DNA of 64,000 bases from Imperialibacter sp964351395 (GCA_964351395.1 CAYGOF010000017.1:46236-110235); one strand, 5' to 3'. Shown: positions 16,247-25,590, counted from the stretch's first letter. Translations and numbers: made by a program. Notes: a model not told the origin generated them from the letters alone.

Positions 16247-17932
16247 CTACAAATTCCCCTTCTTGAACTCCTCCACCGCATAATTAGCAGCTCTGGCTGT
16301 TAACGCCATATAGAGGATGGAAGGGCTTTGGTTCCCCGTACTGGTCATACAGGCCCCGTCGGTCACAAATACATTCTTACACTGGTGGAGCTGGTTCCAT
16401 TCGTTCAGCATTGAATTAGATGGATCAGACCCCATTCTGGCACCCCCCATCTCATGAATATCGAGTCCTGGCGCCTGCTTACTGTCATTTGTCTCAATAT
16501 TCTTCACCCCAGCCTTTTCCATCATCAATGTTGCCTGTGTGAGGAAATCCTGGACCATTTTTTCGTCGTTGTCGTCATACCCTACCGAAGTCACCAGCAA
16601 AGGAATACCCCATTGATCCTTTTCTGTTTCGCTTAATCTCACATGGTTTTCTGCTTTAGGAATCGTTTCTCCCTGCATATACATATATACATGCCAAGCC
16701 CCAGGTTCGGTTTGCGAAAGCTTGTAGGCCGCTCCAATCGCTGGTTGCTTGAAATGGACACCCCTTTCACGCCAGGCACCCGAAAAGATTGTATAGCCTC
16801 CTACAAAGTCTGTGTCCTTTTCACCCAGGTTGCGGAAGTTAGCAATGATCGGCTCGGTCGGGTTTCTACCATAGTAGTATTTATCCTCAAACCCGTCTAC
16901 TTCGCCACTGGCCCATCCTCTGTAATTGTGAAAGGCTACATATCGTCCGAGCAAGTCGTGGTCATTGCCTAGGCCATTGGGAAAACGGTTCGACCTGGAG
17001 TTAAGAAGAACCAGCGTGCTATTAAGAGCTGAAGCAATAAGGAAGATAATCCTCGCTTTAAAGTCTATCTCTTCTTTCGTGTTAGCATCGATCACCCTCA
17101 CCCCGCTGGCTTTCCCTGTTGCCTCGTCATATAGAATAGAATGAACCACTGAAAATGGCCTTATTGTTAGGTTTCCGGTTTTGTCGGCCCACGGCAAAGT
17201 AGAAGAAACTGAGCTAAAATAACCTCCAAATGGGCATCCCCGCATACAAAGGTTTCGGGCCTGGCACTTCCCTCTACCTTGTTGAAGGTGAATTTCCTGC
17301 GGCTCGGTGATATGCGCCCACCTGGCATGCACCATGTGCCTGCCCGGAAAATGCTCTTTGATTTTATCGCTCATGTGTTGCTCCACACAATTGAACTGAA
17401 ATGGTGGAAGAAACTCCCCGTCAGGCATTGCTTCGATACCATCTTTTGTACCACAGACACCGATAAACTTTTCTACATGCGAATACCAGGGAGCCACGTC
17501 GCTGTAATCGATTGGCCAGTTCATTCCATATCCCTGCCTTTCAGGTGACGTAAATTCATATTTACTCCAACGTTGCGTAGCCCTTCCCCAGGTGATCGAT
17601 TTACCCCCTACCTGATAGCCACGAATCCAGTCGAACGGCTTCTCCTGCACATAAGGATGATCTTTGTCCTGAATAAAAAAGTGCTGATTATCTTCACCAA
17701 TACCGGCAGCCTTGCTAATGAGCGGGTTTTCCTCCTCATACTTTCTTGTCATTGCTCCCCTATGGACAAGCTCCCAGGGTTTCAGGTTAGCAGTTGGATA
17801 GTCTTTGTTGTGCACCACCTCCCTGCCTCTTTCCAATACCAATGTTTTGAGCCCCTTTTCGCAAAGTTCTTTGGCAGCCCAGCCTCCCGATATGCCCGAG
17901 CCTATCACAATTGCATCAAAAGTGTTGTCCAT
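16247..17932 (-). CDS. GMC family FAD-dependent oxidoreductase
   Basis: 561 residues. The N-terminal dinucleotide fold is clear (DAIVIGSGISGGWAAKELCE, then LVLERG). Further GMC features are VGGKSITWGRATQRW, GRGKCQARNLCMRGCPFGGY (Cys-rich), and the C-terminal block DIHEMGGARMGSDPSNSMLN and GACMTSTGNQSPSILYMALT. It resembles the large subunit of gluconate or fructose dehydrogenase-type enzymes, oxidising a sugar or sugar alcohol. The small subunit 3 gene is downstream on the same strand. There is no obvious own signal peptide, so export may depend on the Tat-type partner (inference). Confidence 0.9.
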   Translation of the reverse strand: MDNTFDAIVIGSGISGGWAAKELCEKGLKTLVLERGREVVHNKDYPTANLKPWELVHRGAMTRKYEEENPLISKAAGIGEDNQHFFIQDKDHPYVQEKPFDWIRGYQVGGKSITWGRATQRWSKYEFTSPERQGYGMNWPIDYSDVAPWYSHVEKFIGVCGTKDGIEAMPDGEFLPPFQFNCVEQHMSDKIKEHFPGRHMVHARWAHITEPQEIHLQQGRGKCQARNLCMRGCPFGGYFSSVSSTLPWADKTGNLTIRPFSVVHSILYDEATGKASGVRVIDANTKEEIDFKARIIFLIASALNSTLVLLNSRSNRFPNGLGNDHDLLGRYVAFHNYRGWASGEVDGFEDKYYYGRNPTEPIIANFRNLGEKDTDFVGGYTIFSGAWRERGVHFKQPAIGAAYKLSQTEPGAWHVYMYMQGETIPKAENHVRLSETEKDQWGIPLLVTSVGYDDNDEKMVQDFLTQATLMMEKAGVKNIETNDSKQAPGLDIHEMGGARMGSDPSNSMLNEWNQLHQCKNVFVTDGACMTSTGNQSPSILYMALTARAANYAVEEFKKGNL

Positions 17933-18092
17933 ATAATATGGCCGAAGGCCTTAATAAAAGTTAATCAATCAAGATAACCGTTATGCGAGGAACATGAATA
18001 GGAATATCGTAAATTTATCAGACAGCAGCTTACAAGTTTTACTACTAGTCGGCTATTTTTTTTAATAGGTTTGAGCAACAAAAACATTTTTT

Positions 18093-18974
18093 ATGTCTAG
18101 GAGAGTAGTATTTGATTTCGACATCACTTTCACCAATGGCGGTGGCATTCAGGGCCAGGAATTCCGACTAGATATAGGTGGGGAGTCAATAACCGATAAA
18201 GAATTGGCTGACTACATCGTGTGGGACATGCGACTGTTAATGGTGAGCCAGGTAAAGATCACTAACAAAAAATACATTAACGAAACACATAAGCGGCTAC
18301 CGATTTCGATTGCTTCAGGTGACGAATTGATTGACCTTAGCCACACAGTTTTCGACGGACTCGTGACCTACAAAGGGCTACCAGCACCTGTTATTTGTGA
18401 CTACCTGAGCCGGAAGCAATCAGAAGAGATTTACGAAAAAGGAGTCACCGTGCACATTGGAAGAATTGATATGGTAGCAAATACAGGCACTTATATCGAT
18501 TGTCCTTTTCATTTCTTTGAAGAGGGTACTGACCTTTCTGAAATGCCTCTCAAAGCATTCACAGGACTCCATGGCCTTACCATAGAAGCACAGGGAGTGA
18601 TGGAAATAGGCATCAAATATTTTAAAGAAAAGGATGTCAGAAATAAGGCCGTGTTGATTCACACTGGCTGGGCCAAGAACTGGAACACCGAAGCTTATTT
18701 CACCAACCATCCTTATTTGACAAAAGAAGCAGCTGAATACCTTCGGGAGTGTGATGTGAAGCTTGTTGGCATCGACAGCCACAATATCGATGACACCCGA
18801 GGTAAGACCCGACCAGTACATTCCATACTGCTCGGTGCCGATATCCTGATCGTGGAGCACATGTGTAACCTTGATATGCTACCAGCAGCTGGTTACACCT
18901 TCCATGCGGTTCCGCCGAAAGTAAAGGGTATGGGAACTTTTCCTGTGAGGGCCTATGCGAAGGTGGGGAGATAA
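18093..18974 (+). CDS. Cyclase family protein (kynurenine formamidase-like fold)
   Basis: 293 residues. Residues 1-65 form an extra N-terminal segment; from about residue 80 the cyclase fold begins (LIDLSHTVFDGLVTYKGLPAP). The metal motif is NTGTYIDCPFHFFEEG, with Tyr where kynurenine formamidase has the first His; this variant is common in the wider family. Later blocks are VLIHTGWAKNW, VGIDSHNIDD and VEHMCNLDMLP. Such enzymes hydrolyse amides or lactones using zinc or manganese. The substrate is unknown, and no tryptophan-catabolic genes are nearby. Confidence 0.85.
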   Translation: MSRRVVFDFDITFTNGGGIQGQEFRLDIGGESITDKELADYIVWDMRLLMVSQVKITNKKYINETHKRLPISIASGDELIDLSHTVFDGLVTYKGLPAPVICDYLSRKQSEEIYEKGVTVHIGRIDMVANTGTYIDCPFHFFEEGTDLSEMPLKAFTGLHGLTIEAQGVMEIGIKYFKEKDVRNKAVLIHTGWAKNWNTEAYFTNHPYLTKEAAEYLRECDVKLVGIDSHNIDDTRGKTRPVHSILLGADILIVEHMCNLDMLPAAGYTFHAVPPKVKGMGTFPVRAYAKVGR

Positions 18975-19000
18975 GAAAACTTCTTACATCATACAACTAC

Positions 19001-19513
19001 TCACAACTTCTCAGGCAATAGGTTATCAGGTCTTTCTCTGTCAAACACCCAGGACACGATCCACCATCTAGCACCATCGTAATAGAGTTGCACGCTGTTG
19101 ATTCCTCTTGCCACCACCGGACCGTCCTTTTCTGTTCGGGTTTCGTAGGCACTCCAAACATGGGCCATATTACCGAACTGCTGTACCCGCCGGTCGATTT
19201 CATTTTCGTAAAACCCCGAAGAAACAACCAGCTCGTCGGTTTCACCATGAAATTCACTGAGGGTCATGGTGAGCTGCTCATTTTTATCCTTTACAGGAAA
19301 ACTATAAACAGCCTTCGGATGATGCAGCGACCCATCCCTCTCCCACTGTCGTGGCTTGCCAGCTTCCCCCGACACCACCTCGTAAGAAGCTGTCATCAGC
19401 CCTTCGATGGTGCTTACGTCTTCCTTGAGAGGGTAAGCCGGCGTTTGTGCATTGCTGGTGATAGAAGCCAGCACCAGCATAGACGTTAAAATTTGAACAC
19501 CGTTCATTTTCAT
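19001..19513 (-). CDS. Secreted hypothetical protein, NTF2/SnoaL-like
   Basis: 170 residues with a signal peptide (ILTSMLVLASITSNAQ). The mature part has the pattern of short NTF2-like domains: an N-terminal helix (KEDVSTIEGLMTASYEVVSG), a beta sheet with VWSAYETRT and a final NSVQLYYDGARWWIVSWVF strand. Similar proteins are often annotated as DUF4440-like. No active site is evident. It sits between the cyclase gene (convergent) and a LytTR gene. Confidence 0.6.
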   Translation of the reverse strand: MKMNGVQILTSMLVLASITSNAQTPAYPLKEDVSTIEGLMTASYEVVSGEAGKPRQWERDGSLHHPKAVYSFPVKDKNEQLTMTLSEFHGETDELVVSSGFYENEIDRRVQQFGNMAHVWSAYETRTEKDGPVVARGINSVQLYYDGARWWIVSWVFDRERPDNLLPEKL

Positions 19514-19609
19514 CTTTTAGATGCGAAAATGAATAGAGACAGCGATCCAGTCAAATAATCTATTCGCTTTGTGGAATTTTCTATTCGGATATCATACTTG
19601 CTTATGTGT

Positions 19610-19930
19610 TTACAATTGGTATTGCCCGATCCTTTCAAGCAAGCACTCCCTGTAATTAGTGCTGACAGAAATCTTCTGCTCTCCAACGAAAACATGATTG
19701 TCTTCGACTTTATTGACATGCCTGATATTAACGATGTAGGAGTTGTGCACCCGCATAAAGTCATTAGATAACTTATCAATTACCTCCTTGAGCGATTTGT
19801 AAATAGTATACTTCTGGCCGTCCCTTGTATGTAGCTGCACATAATTGCCCAGTCCTTTAATAAGTACAAGGTCATCGTTGTTTATTCTGACGAAGGATTT
19901 GCCTGCTTTTACAAATATGAAATTGTCCAT
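19610..19930 (-). CDS. Stand-alone LytTR DNA-binding protein
   Basis: About 106 residues from the ATG at 19930 (or 116 from 19960). The LytTR pattern is complete: FIFVKAGKSFVRINNDDLVLIKGLGNYVQLHT, then YTIYKSLKEVIDKLSNDFMRVHNSYIVNI. There is no receiver domain, so it is not a standard two-component regulator; activity would depend on a partner or on expression. Regulated genes are unknown; the S9 peptidase gene is divergent. Confidence 0.85.
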   Translation of the reverse strand: MDNFIFVKAGKSFVRINNDDLVLIKGLGNYVQLHTRDGQKYTIYKSLKEVIDKLSNDFMRVHNSYIVNIRHVNKVEDNHVFVGEQKISVSTNYRECLLERIGQYQL

Positions 19931-20041
19931 AGAATGAATGGTTCGTATGTGTCGCCCCACTGCTTTGGCGCCGTATATGGTTCCTTATACGAAAGTTAGC
20001 ATAAAATGCTCATAGTTATCGTGACTTCCGAACTCTCCCTC

Positions 20042-20125
20042 GCCCGCCGAAGCTTTAGCGTAGACGGGCCACTTCCGTCTCCAGCTTCCTTCTTCTGTCT
20101 CCCGTCTTCCGTCTCCTTTTTTCCC
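20042..20125. repeat. Short GC palindrome and CTTCCGTCTCC-type simple repeats
   Basis: GCCCG at 20042-20046 pairs with CGGGC at 20065-20069, and the following 55 bp repeat CTTCCGTCTCC/CCCGTCTTCCGTCTCC with small changes. The tract fills the gap before the S9 peptidase gene. It looks like low-complexity intergenic DNA with no clear function. Confidence 0.4.
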
Positions 20126-20165
20126 CTATCTTTATACTACCAAACAACTCAAACTTACCAATTCT

Positions 20166-22085
20166 ATGAAAAGACTAATCCTGCCAGTCATGGCATTCGG
20201 CATGTTTTTCGGGTGCGAACAAACTCCAGACCAGGCACCTGTTAAAAAATATTCCATCGAGCAATTCTACAAAAACATCAACGTGAGCGGTGGCAGCTTC
20301 TCGCCTGACGAGTCGAAAATGCTCGTTTCCACCAACGAAACCGGCATCTACAATGCTTTTGAGATTCCGGTTGACGGCAAAGGCGAAAAGAAGCAGCTGA
20401 CGAACTCCACAGTCGATTCTTACTTCGCACTCTCTTATTTTCCGAACGACGAACGGGTACTCTTCACCGCCGACCAGGGAGGTAATGAGAACAACCATAT
20501 CTACCTGCAAGCACCCGACGGCAGCCAAAAAGACCTGACGCCGTACGACAGCGCCAAAAGCTCCTTTTACGGCTGGAGCCAGGACAAGCAGAGTATGTTC
20601 ATTGCGTCTAACAAGCGGGATGCTAAATTCATGGACGTGTATGAGCGCACCATCGCCTCCCTCGACAACGAGACAGGCTTTGGTGAAGTGATCTACCAAA
20701 ACAATGACGGCAGAGACGTTGCAGCTATTTCTCCTGACAAGAACTACTTCGCACTGACTGAGTCCATCACCAGTGCCGATTCCAAAATGTACCTCTACAA
20801 CAAAGCGACAGGCGAAACAACCGACATCAGCGAGCATGAAGGGGACGTGCAGTATAGTCCACAATTCTTCAGCCTCGACAACACGGAGCTTTACTACACG
20901 ACAGACGAAGGGGCCGAGTTTGTTTATCTGGTGAAACTTAACCTGGAAACAGGCGCAACCGAAAAAGTATACGAGGACAAATGGGATGTGTGGTATGCCT
21001 ACGAATCACAAAATGGCAAGTACCGTGTAATTGGCGTTAACGAAGATGCCTCTACGAAAGTACATATCTTTGACATGACCACGGGCAAGGAAGTAACACT
21101 TCCCGCCATTGAAGGAGGCAGCATTGCCTCGGTGAACATCTCCGACAGCGAAAAGCTGGCTCGCCTAACAGTAAGCACCTCGGCATCTCCAAGTAATATC
21201 TATGTGTACAACTTCGAAACGAACGCCCTGACCAGGCTGACTGACACACTTAACCCAGAAATGGCTGCGAGCGACCTGGTGGAAGGCAAAGTAGTGCGCT
21301 TCAAGTCTTTTGACGGCACGGAGATTCCCGGCATTTATTATCAGCCTAAGAATGCTGCTCCAGGTGAGAAAGTGCCGGCGCTTGTATGGGTGCATGGTGG
21401 CCCGGGCGGACAAACAAGGCTGAGCTACTTCGCCCTGATTCAATACCTGGTGAACCATGGCTATGCGATACTTGCCGTAAACAACCGGGGCAGCAGCGGC
21501 TATGGCAAAACCTTTTACCATATGGACGACCAAAACCATGGCGACAAAGACCTGAAAGACTGCGTGGCTGGCAAAACCTACCTGGAGTCAACCGGAGTAA
21601 TTGACATGAACAAAGTTGGCATCATTGGCGGCTCCTACGGCGGCTATATGGTAATGGCAGCGCTGACCTTTACTCCTGAGGAGTTCAATGTGGGCGTGAA
21701 CCTGTTTGGCGTGACTAACTGGCTGCGCACACTGAAGTCTATCCCTCCTTATTGGGAAAGCTTCCGTAAGTCGCTGTACGACGAGATGGGCGACCCTAAC
21801 ACCGCCGACTCAGTTAGACTTTATGAAATCTCTCCTCTGTTCCACACCGAAAAGGTAACCAAGCCCCTCATGGTGCTGCAAGGTGCCAACGACGTGCGGG
21901 TGCTGCCGGTGGAGTCTGATGAAATAGTAGCTGGAGTAAAGGCTAACGGAGTGCCGGTAGAATACATAGTGTTCGACGACGAAGGACATGGCTTCCGCAA
22001 AAAGGAAAACGAGATCAAAGGCTACGGCCAGGTGCTGGTGTTTTTGGATAAGTATTTGAAAGGCAAGCCTGTGGCGGAGGATTGA
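20166..22085 (+). CDS. S9 family serine peptidase, lipoprotein
   Basis: 639 residues with a lipoprotein signal (MKRLILPVMAFGMFFGC). An N-terminal propeller of TolB/DPP-like repeats (for example DESKMLVSTNETGIY) precedes a C-terminal alpha/beta hydrolase domain. There the nucleophile Ser is in GGSYGGYMVM, an Asp follows in QGANDVRV and the His lies in DDEGHGF. HGGPGGQTR forms the oxyanion region. Such enzymes are prolyl oligopeptidase or acylaminoacyl-peptidase types acting on short peptides in the periplasm. A strong hairpin follows the stop. Confidence 0.93.
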   Translation: MKRLILPVMAFGMFFGCEQTPDQAPVKKYSIEQFYKNINVSGGSFSPDESKMLVSTNETGIYNAFEIPVDGKGEKKQLTNSTVDSYFALSYFPNDERVLFTADQGGNENNHIYLQAPDGSQKDLTPYDSAKSSFYGWSQDKQSMFIASNKRDAKFMDVYERTIASLDNETGFGEVIYQNNDGRDVAAISPDKNYFALTESITSADSKMYLYNKATGETTDISEHEGDVQYSPQFFSLDNTELYYTTDEGAEFVYLVKLNLETGATEKVYEDKWDVWYAYESQNGKYRVIGVNEDASTKVHIFDMTTGKEVTLPAIEGGSIASVNISDSEKLARLTVSTSASPSNIYVYNFETNALTRLTDTLNPEMAASDLVEGKVVRFKSFDGTEIPGIYYQPKNAAPGEKVPALVWVHGGPGGQTRLSYFALIQYLVNHGYAILAVNNRGSSGYGKTFYHMDDQNHGDKDLKDCVAGKTYLESTGVIDMNKVGIIGGSYGGYMVMAALTFTPEEFNVGVNLFGVTNWLRTLKSIPPYWESFRKSLYDEMGDPNTADSVRLYEISPLFHTEKVTKPLMVLQGANDVRVLPVESDEIVAGVKANGVPVEYIVFDDEGHGFRKKENEIKGYGQVLVFLDKYLKGKPVAED

Positions 22086-22096
22086 TTTGATTATTT

Positions 22097-22126
22097 CCTC
22101 AGAGCCTCTCGGCCGGGGCTCTGAGG
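22097..22126. terminator. Hairpin between convergent genes
   Basis: Perfect 10-bp stem CCTCAGAGCC/GGCTCTGAGG with a 10-nt loop, 11 bp after the S9 peptidase stop and 35 bp before the end of the convergent NACHT gene. There is no long T-run on either side; it may serve both directions. Confidence 0.55.
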
Positions 22127-22161
22127 GTATATGGTTCCTGAAAGCTTGAAATAAAAGTCAG

Positions 22162-24189
22162 TTATATGTCTATAGATAAAAACCCTGACTCATTTTCTTG
22201 CTCTCTAATCTTAGCCTGCTTGTCAAGAAATTTCTTAGACTCTAGATAGTCGAAAACCAAATCTCCTTCATGATAGGCTGCCAATACTTCATTCACTAAG
22301 TCAAAGTTGGCAACGTCATTTAATGGCGACTTTGGGTCCTCATTTATTGAGAATGGAGTATTTTTTTCTATGACAAACTGACCAAAGTCTAACTTCTGAT
22401 CCCACTGTAGCTGTTTGACAAATTTCTCTTTTTTTGAGTTTGCTGTAGATAGAATGAATTCATTTATGGATCGTTCAAACTCCATCTTAACCATTACAAT
22501 GGTATAATTTACTATTGAAACATCCTCCGAAGGCCTATTTGATACCCGAATCCCATACCCCATCGAGCCTTTTTCGCCCATATTCTCGTTTGAGGGGAAT
22601 ATTTTCCCGACAATCTTGAAAGCCTTTAGCGACAGCCTACCTTCCTTAGCACCTTGAAGACTTACGTTCTTCGACTTGTTAAGTTGGATCAATAGTAAAT
22701 CTTGTCCGAATGTGACTTCTCTTCTACTAATAACCGAGTCCTCTTCAATCTTTAAGTTTGCTATTCCTTCATCACAGTACGCTACAAACTCTGAAATGTA
22801 CTTCTCAATCACATCATTTCTAAATGAACGATAATCTATATTTGAATAGATGTCAATAATATTTATGTATTTTGTCTCTGCCAGGTTTCTTAGAATAACA
22901 GATCTTTTAACGTCAGTGTCTTGATAAACGAATTGTGCTACGAAATATTCATATATAGACTTATGTGCCCATTTGTAGTAGAGGCCTTCTTTTACAAAGA
23001 GAGGCACAGTTGTTATTAAATCTTTAAGAAATGCAGACACTTCAAAAGTAATTATTTCACATTGCTGACTCGCTTGCTCAATTACATCTAGAATCTCGTC
23101 TTTACTGAATTCAATTCTATCCCTTTTGAGACAAACAAACGCAACGTATCTTAATATAGTATGGAAGTCATCTATGCTTAGCTTACATAATTTATCACGG
23201 TGATAATAATCACCTTTGCTTAAATCATGCGCTTCAAATAAAGCATCGTATACTTGCCTATAAAATATATGCTTTTTTAAAGGAATTGTATGTTTGTATT
23301 CGTACGCCGTATACAGCAAAGAGACTAAAAGAGGGTTGGTTAAAAATTCTTCCAGATTTCGATAGTAGGCTTCTTTAAGTTTGGAAATTAATGATTTAGA
23401 AAGTTCTCCATTTTCATCGTAGTTGGCTAGCAATTCATAAACCTCTCCCTCAAGCAGCGGATTAATCGAAAACGACTGAAAGTTACCAAATGAAGAAAGT
23501 GAATCGTCTGGTCGAGAAGTAAGAATGAATATATTTTCTGATGAGTTGTTAACGAATCTTTGTAAATCTTCGGTGACAGCCTTTTTATCTTCTGAAGATA
23601 TTTCGTCGTAGCCATCAAGAAAGAAAATAAAATCTCCCCTGCTGATTAAATCTAAAACAAAACCAGAGTCAATACTCTCATTTATCAACTTCAATTCCTT
23701 ATATATTTCATTAAGAATGGTTTGCTTCTTGTTAAGTCTTCGTAACTCAATAAATACTGGAATCCCTTTATTTTCTTCAACAACAGAAAGGAAAAGCTTT
23801 TTCGAAATTGTTGACTTACCCATACCTGCCGTATCAACGATCAATATTTTTTGATAGGTCGAAATAAAATCCTTGTCAAAAGTGGTAATTCGGTGCTCTA
23901 TCTTATCAGAAGGTGAAGAATCAATTGCAATGGTAAGAGGTAAATAAACATCTTTCAACAGTCTTTGTTGGTTCCGAAATGCTAGTATATTAAGGATAGA
24001 ATAGGCCTTATATCTCTCAAGTAAATAGTTATGGAATTTGTTGTCAAAAAAGTGATCCTGAAGCTTCTTACCTCGGTTCCATTTTTTTCCCATTGCGGCA
24101 ATTTTCGGAGCAATCCACAAGTCAATAACCGACTTGGTTAATGGCCCTGCAATAGCAGCAACATTCTTCACAATCTCAATATCTTCCAT
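22162..24189 (-). CDS. NACHT-domain NTPase, candidate antiphage (bNACHT-like) protein
   Basis: 675 residues. After about 110 N-terminal residues comes a NACHT/STAND NTPase: Walker A in VDTAGMGKSTISK (around residues 118-130), Walker B in FIFFLDGYDEIS (around 187-198), sensor-like FILTSRPDD, then the winged region LEEFLTNPLLVSLLYTAYEY and KWAHKSIYEYFVAQF. The last 200 residues show no repeat sensor that I recognise. No nuclease, TIR or transmembrane effector is visible at the N-terminus. Known bNACHT proteins act as single-gene phage defence; that role is inferred. The gene is more AT-rich than its neighbours and lies beside a RAYT/REP cluster, which fits horizontal acquisition. Confidence 0.8.
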   Translation of the reverse strand: MEDIEIVKNVAAIAGPLTKSVIDLWIAPKIAAMGKKWNRGKKLQDHFFDNKFHNYLLERYKAYSILNILAFRNQQRLLKDVYLPLTIAIDSSPSDKIEHRITTFDKDFISTYQKILIVDTAGMGKSTISKKLFLSVVEENKGIPVFIELRRLNKKQTILNEIYKELKLINESIDSGFVLDLISRGDFIFFLDGYDEISSEDKKAVTEDLQRFVNNSSENIFILTSRPDDSLSSFGNFQSFSINPLLEGEVYELLANYDENGELSKSLISKLKEAYYRNLEEFLTNPLLVSLLYTAYEYKHTIPLKKHIFYRQVYDALFEAHDLSKGDYYHRDKLCKLSIDDFHTILRYVAFVCLKRDRIEFSKDEILDVIEQASQQCEIITFEVSAFLKDLITTVPLFVKEGLYYKWAHKSIYEYFVAQFVYQDTDVKRSVILRNLAETKYINIIDIYSNIDYRSFRNDVIEKYISEFVAYCDEGIANLKIEEDSVISRREVTFGQDLLLIQLNKSKNVSLQGAKEGRLSLKAFKIVGKIFPSNENMGEKGSMGYGIRVSNRPSEDVSIVNYTIVMVKMEFERSINEFILSTANSKKEKFVKQLQWDQKLDFGQFVIEKNTPFSINEDPKSPLNDVANFDLVNEVLAAYHEGDLVFDYLESKKFLDKQAKIREQENESGFLSIDI

Positions 24190-24306
24190 CTCTTTCTAAA
24201 AATATTTAGTGTGAGTGATACCTCTACTCTCTATACAAGATACAATCTATTATATCTAAATAATTCACTTTCATAGTGAAAGAATAATTTATCAGAATAC
24301 CTGGCA

Positions 24307-24436
24307 CTTCCAGATTGGTAATCGCTGATCGAGAAACTGGAAGGCACCTGCTCTTTGCATGTTCCGCAGGGCACCTGCTCTTCGGGATGTTCCGCAGGGC
24401 ATCCCGAAGTACCGATAAAAAGGGATTTTAATCCCT
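24307..24436. repeat. REP-like hairpin cluster downstream of RAYT
   Basis: It contains CTTCCAG/CTGGAAG arms (24307-24343), two head-to-tail copies of a 27-bp unit beginning GGCACCTGCTCTT (second near 24370), a 10-bp stem CTTCGGGATG/CATCCCGAAG (24380-24409) with loop TTCCGCAGGG, and the palindrome AGGGATTTTAATCCCT (24421-24436). The loop sequence recurs at 25056, 25384 and 26480 on the other strand. Confidence 0.75.
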
Positions 24437-24437
24437 A

Positions 24438-24965
24438 TTAAGCCTCCGCCAATTCCAACAAACCCTTCTTCACCCCATAGTAATCCCCACAACTACTGTA
24501 TAAGTATTCTTCCTCTTTCTCGACAAGACCTGCTCTCACCGGGTTCATATGTATATATTGAAGTTTGGAGTCAAAAAAGTCACGAGTAGTTATCTCCTCT
24601 CCATGATAGCCTTCTTCCCAAAACCACACCTTATCGTCTTTTCGCAGTAACCAAAGCAACCAGTTCTTTCTACTTTCTCTCTGGTTATTTTGAATAGCAG
24701 CATACACCTTACTTGAGGTGTACTTCTTGAAATCCCTTATAATATCACTCAGCTTTTCTTTGTTGCTGCTAATGATCAAGTGGATGTGGTTGGTCATAAG
24801 TACCCATCCGTATATCTGGAGTCCTTTCTCCTTCTGACAAAACTTAAGGCTTTCTATCAATATATTCTTATACTCCTCCCTCGTAAAAACGTCCACCCAT
24901 TGGTGAACCGTAAAGGTGACAAAGTATTGACCATGCTGGTCTTTTATTCTGTATTCAAAGGCCAT
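24438..24965 (-). CDS. REP-associated tyrosine transposase (RAYT, IS200-like)
   Basis: 175 residues of the Y1 transposase family. The HUH motif is NHIHLIIS (His near residues 60 and 62) and the probable catalytic Tyr lies in KLQYIHMNPVRAGLVE (around residue 137), the most typical RAYT signature. The length fits RAYTs better than IS200 TnpA. It is a single-copy domesticated relative that is thought to handle REP hairpins as single-stranded DNA. Both flanks hold REP-like hairpins with a conserved loop, as expected for a RAYT locus. It lies directly upstream of no other mobile gene. Confidence 0.9.
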   Translation of the reverse strand: MAFEYRIKDQHGQYFVTFTVHQWVDVFTREEYKNILIESLKFCQKEKGLQIYGWVLMTNHIHLIISSNKEKLSDIIRDFKKYTSSKVYAAIQNNQRESRKNWLLWLLRKDDKVWFWEEGYHGEEITTRDFFDSKLQYIHMNPVRAGLVEKEEEYLYSSCGDYYGVKKGLLELAEA

Positions 24966-25005
24966 GAGTTAAGATAGGGAATTAGTTTAATTTAGGCAGG
25001 GCACT

Positions 25006-25084
25006 TCTGGATTAAAAATCCAGATCCATTAAAACCTCGGGCTTCTCGCTCAGCGATGCCCTACGGAACATCCAGAGGAGCAGA
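25006..25084. repeat. REP-like hairpins upstream of RAYT
   Basis: TCTGGAT (25006-25012) pairs with ATCCAGA (25018-25024). A REP copy follows at 25046-25084, with loop CCCTACGGAA flanked by GATG/CATC arms. This copy and the one at 25375-25413 agree at 38 of 39 positions. Confidence 0.75.
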
Positions 25085-25102
25085 GGTGTTTTTAAAGCCA
25101 AA

Positions 25103-25522
25103 ATGAAAGCGAAAGAAGAAAAATGGTTAGGTCAGCTAAAGGTTGTCTCAATGATTGGGATACCTCTAATTTGTCTATTCAGTTTTATTAAACTTTACTT
25201 GTATTATAAGTGGTACAGCATTGATATAAGCAAGTATATTGAATTGAGTGAGCTGATTACCTTATACCTAGCCGATGTAGCCTTGATGTTTATTATGGCG
25301 GCTATCATCTACCTATTATTGAAAAGGCTTAATCCAGCTAAGCCATCTTTTGCCTTCATTTTTGCGACAACTAGTCGCTCAGCGATACCCTACGGAACAT
25401 CCAGAGGAGCAGATCACCTCCACTTCTCTGCCTTCCAAGCCGCTTCACTGATCGGTCCCAGCTTACACACCGCTTTTAGCAGTAATCGCCAGATCAGATT
25501 GAATCAAAAAGCCCCAGCATAA
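25103..25522 (+). CDS. Small membrane protein gene with REP-derived 3' end
   Basis: The first 90 codons read as a normal membrane protein with two hydrophobic helices (VVSMIGIPLICLFSFIKLYL and LADVALMFIMAAIIYLLL) and a basic loop. From about codon 91 the frame runs into a REP copy (25375-25413) and then into a terminator of the opposite gene, so the last 49 residues (SRSAIPYGTSRGADHLHF onward) look like read-through rather than evolved protein. I interpret it as a gene truncated by REP insertion. The original function is unknown. Confidence 0.5.
   Translation: MKAKEEKWLGQLKVVSMIGIPLICLFSFIKLYLYYKWYSIDISKYIELSELITLYLADVALMFIMAAIIYLLLKRLNPAKPSFAFIFATTSRSAIPYGTSRGADHLHFSAFQAASLIGPSLHTAFSSNRQIRLNQKAPA
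25375..25413. repeat. REP-like copy inside a reading frame
   Basis: 38 of 39 bases equal the copy at 25046-25084, in the same orientation, 329 bp apart. It holds the CCCTACGGAA loop with GAT/ATC arms and changes the C-terminus of the surrounding reading frame. Confidence 0.75.
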
Positions 25523-25537
25523 TCAAGCAGGGGCTTA
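25505..25537 (-). terminator. Intrinsic terminator on the minus strand
   Basis: Read on the minus strand: stem AAGCCCC/GGGGCTT with a 14-nt loop, then TTTTTGATT. It lies 54 bp after the stop of the STAS-like gene at 25591 and overlaps the REP-extended frame on the other strand. Confidence 0.7.
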
Positions 25538-25590
25538 TCAAATCGCAAAATACTTACCGACTACTTGGGATATTCTCTGGTTCGTCAAAA

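Noticed and set aside
25103..25522. Full 139-residue product as a real protein
   Set aside because: The last 49 codons overlap a REP copy and an opposite-strand terminator.
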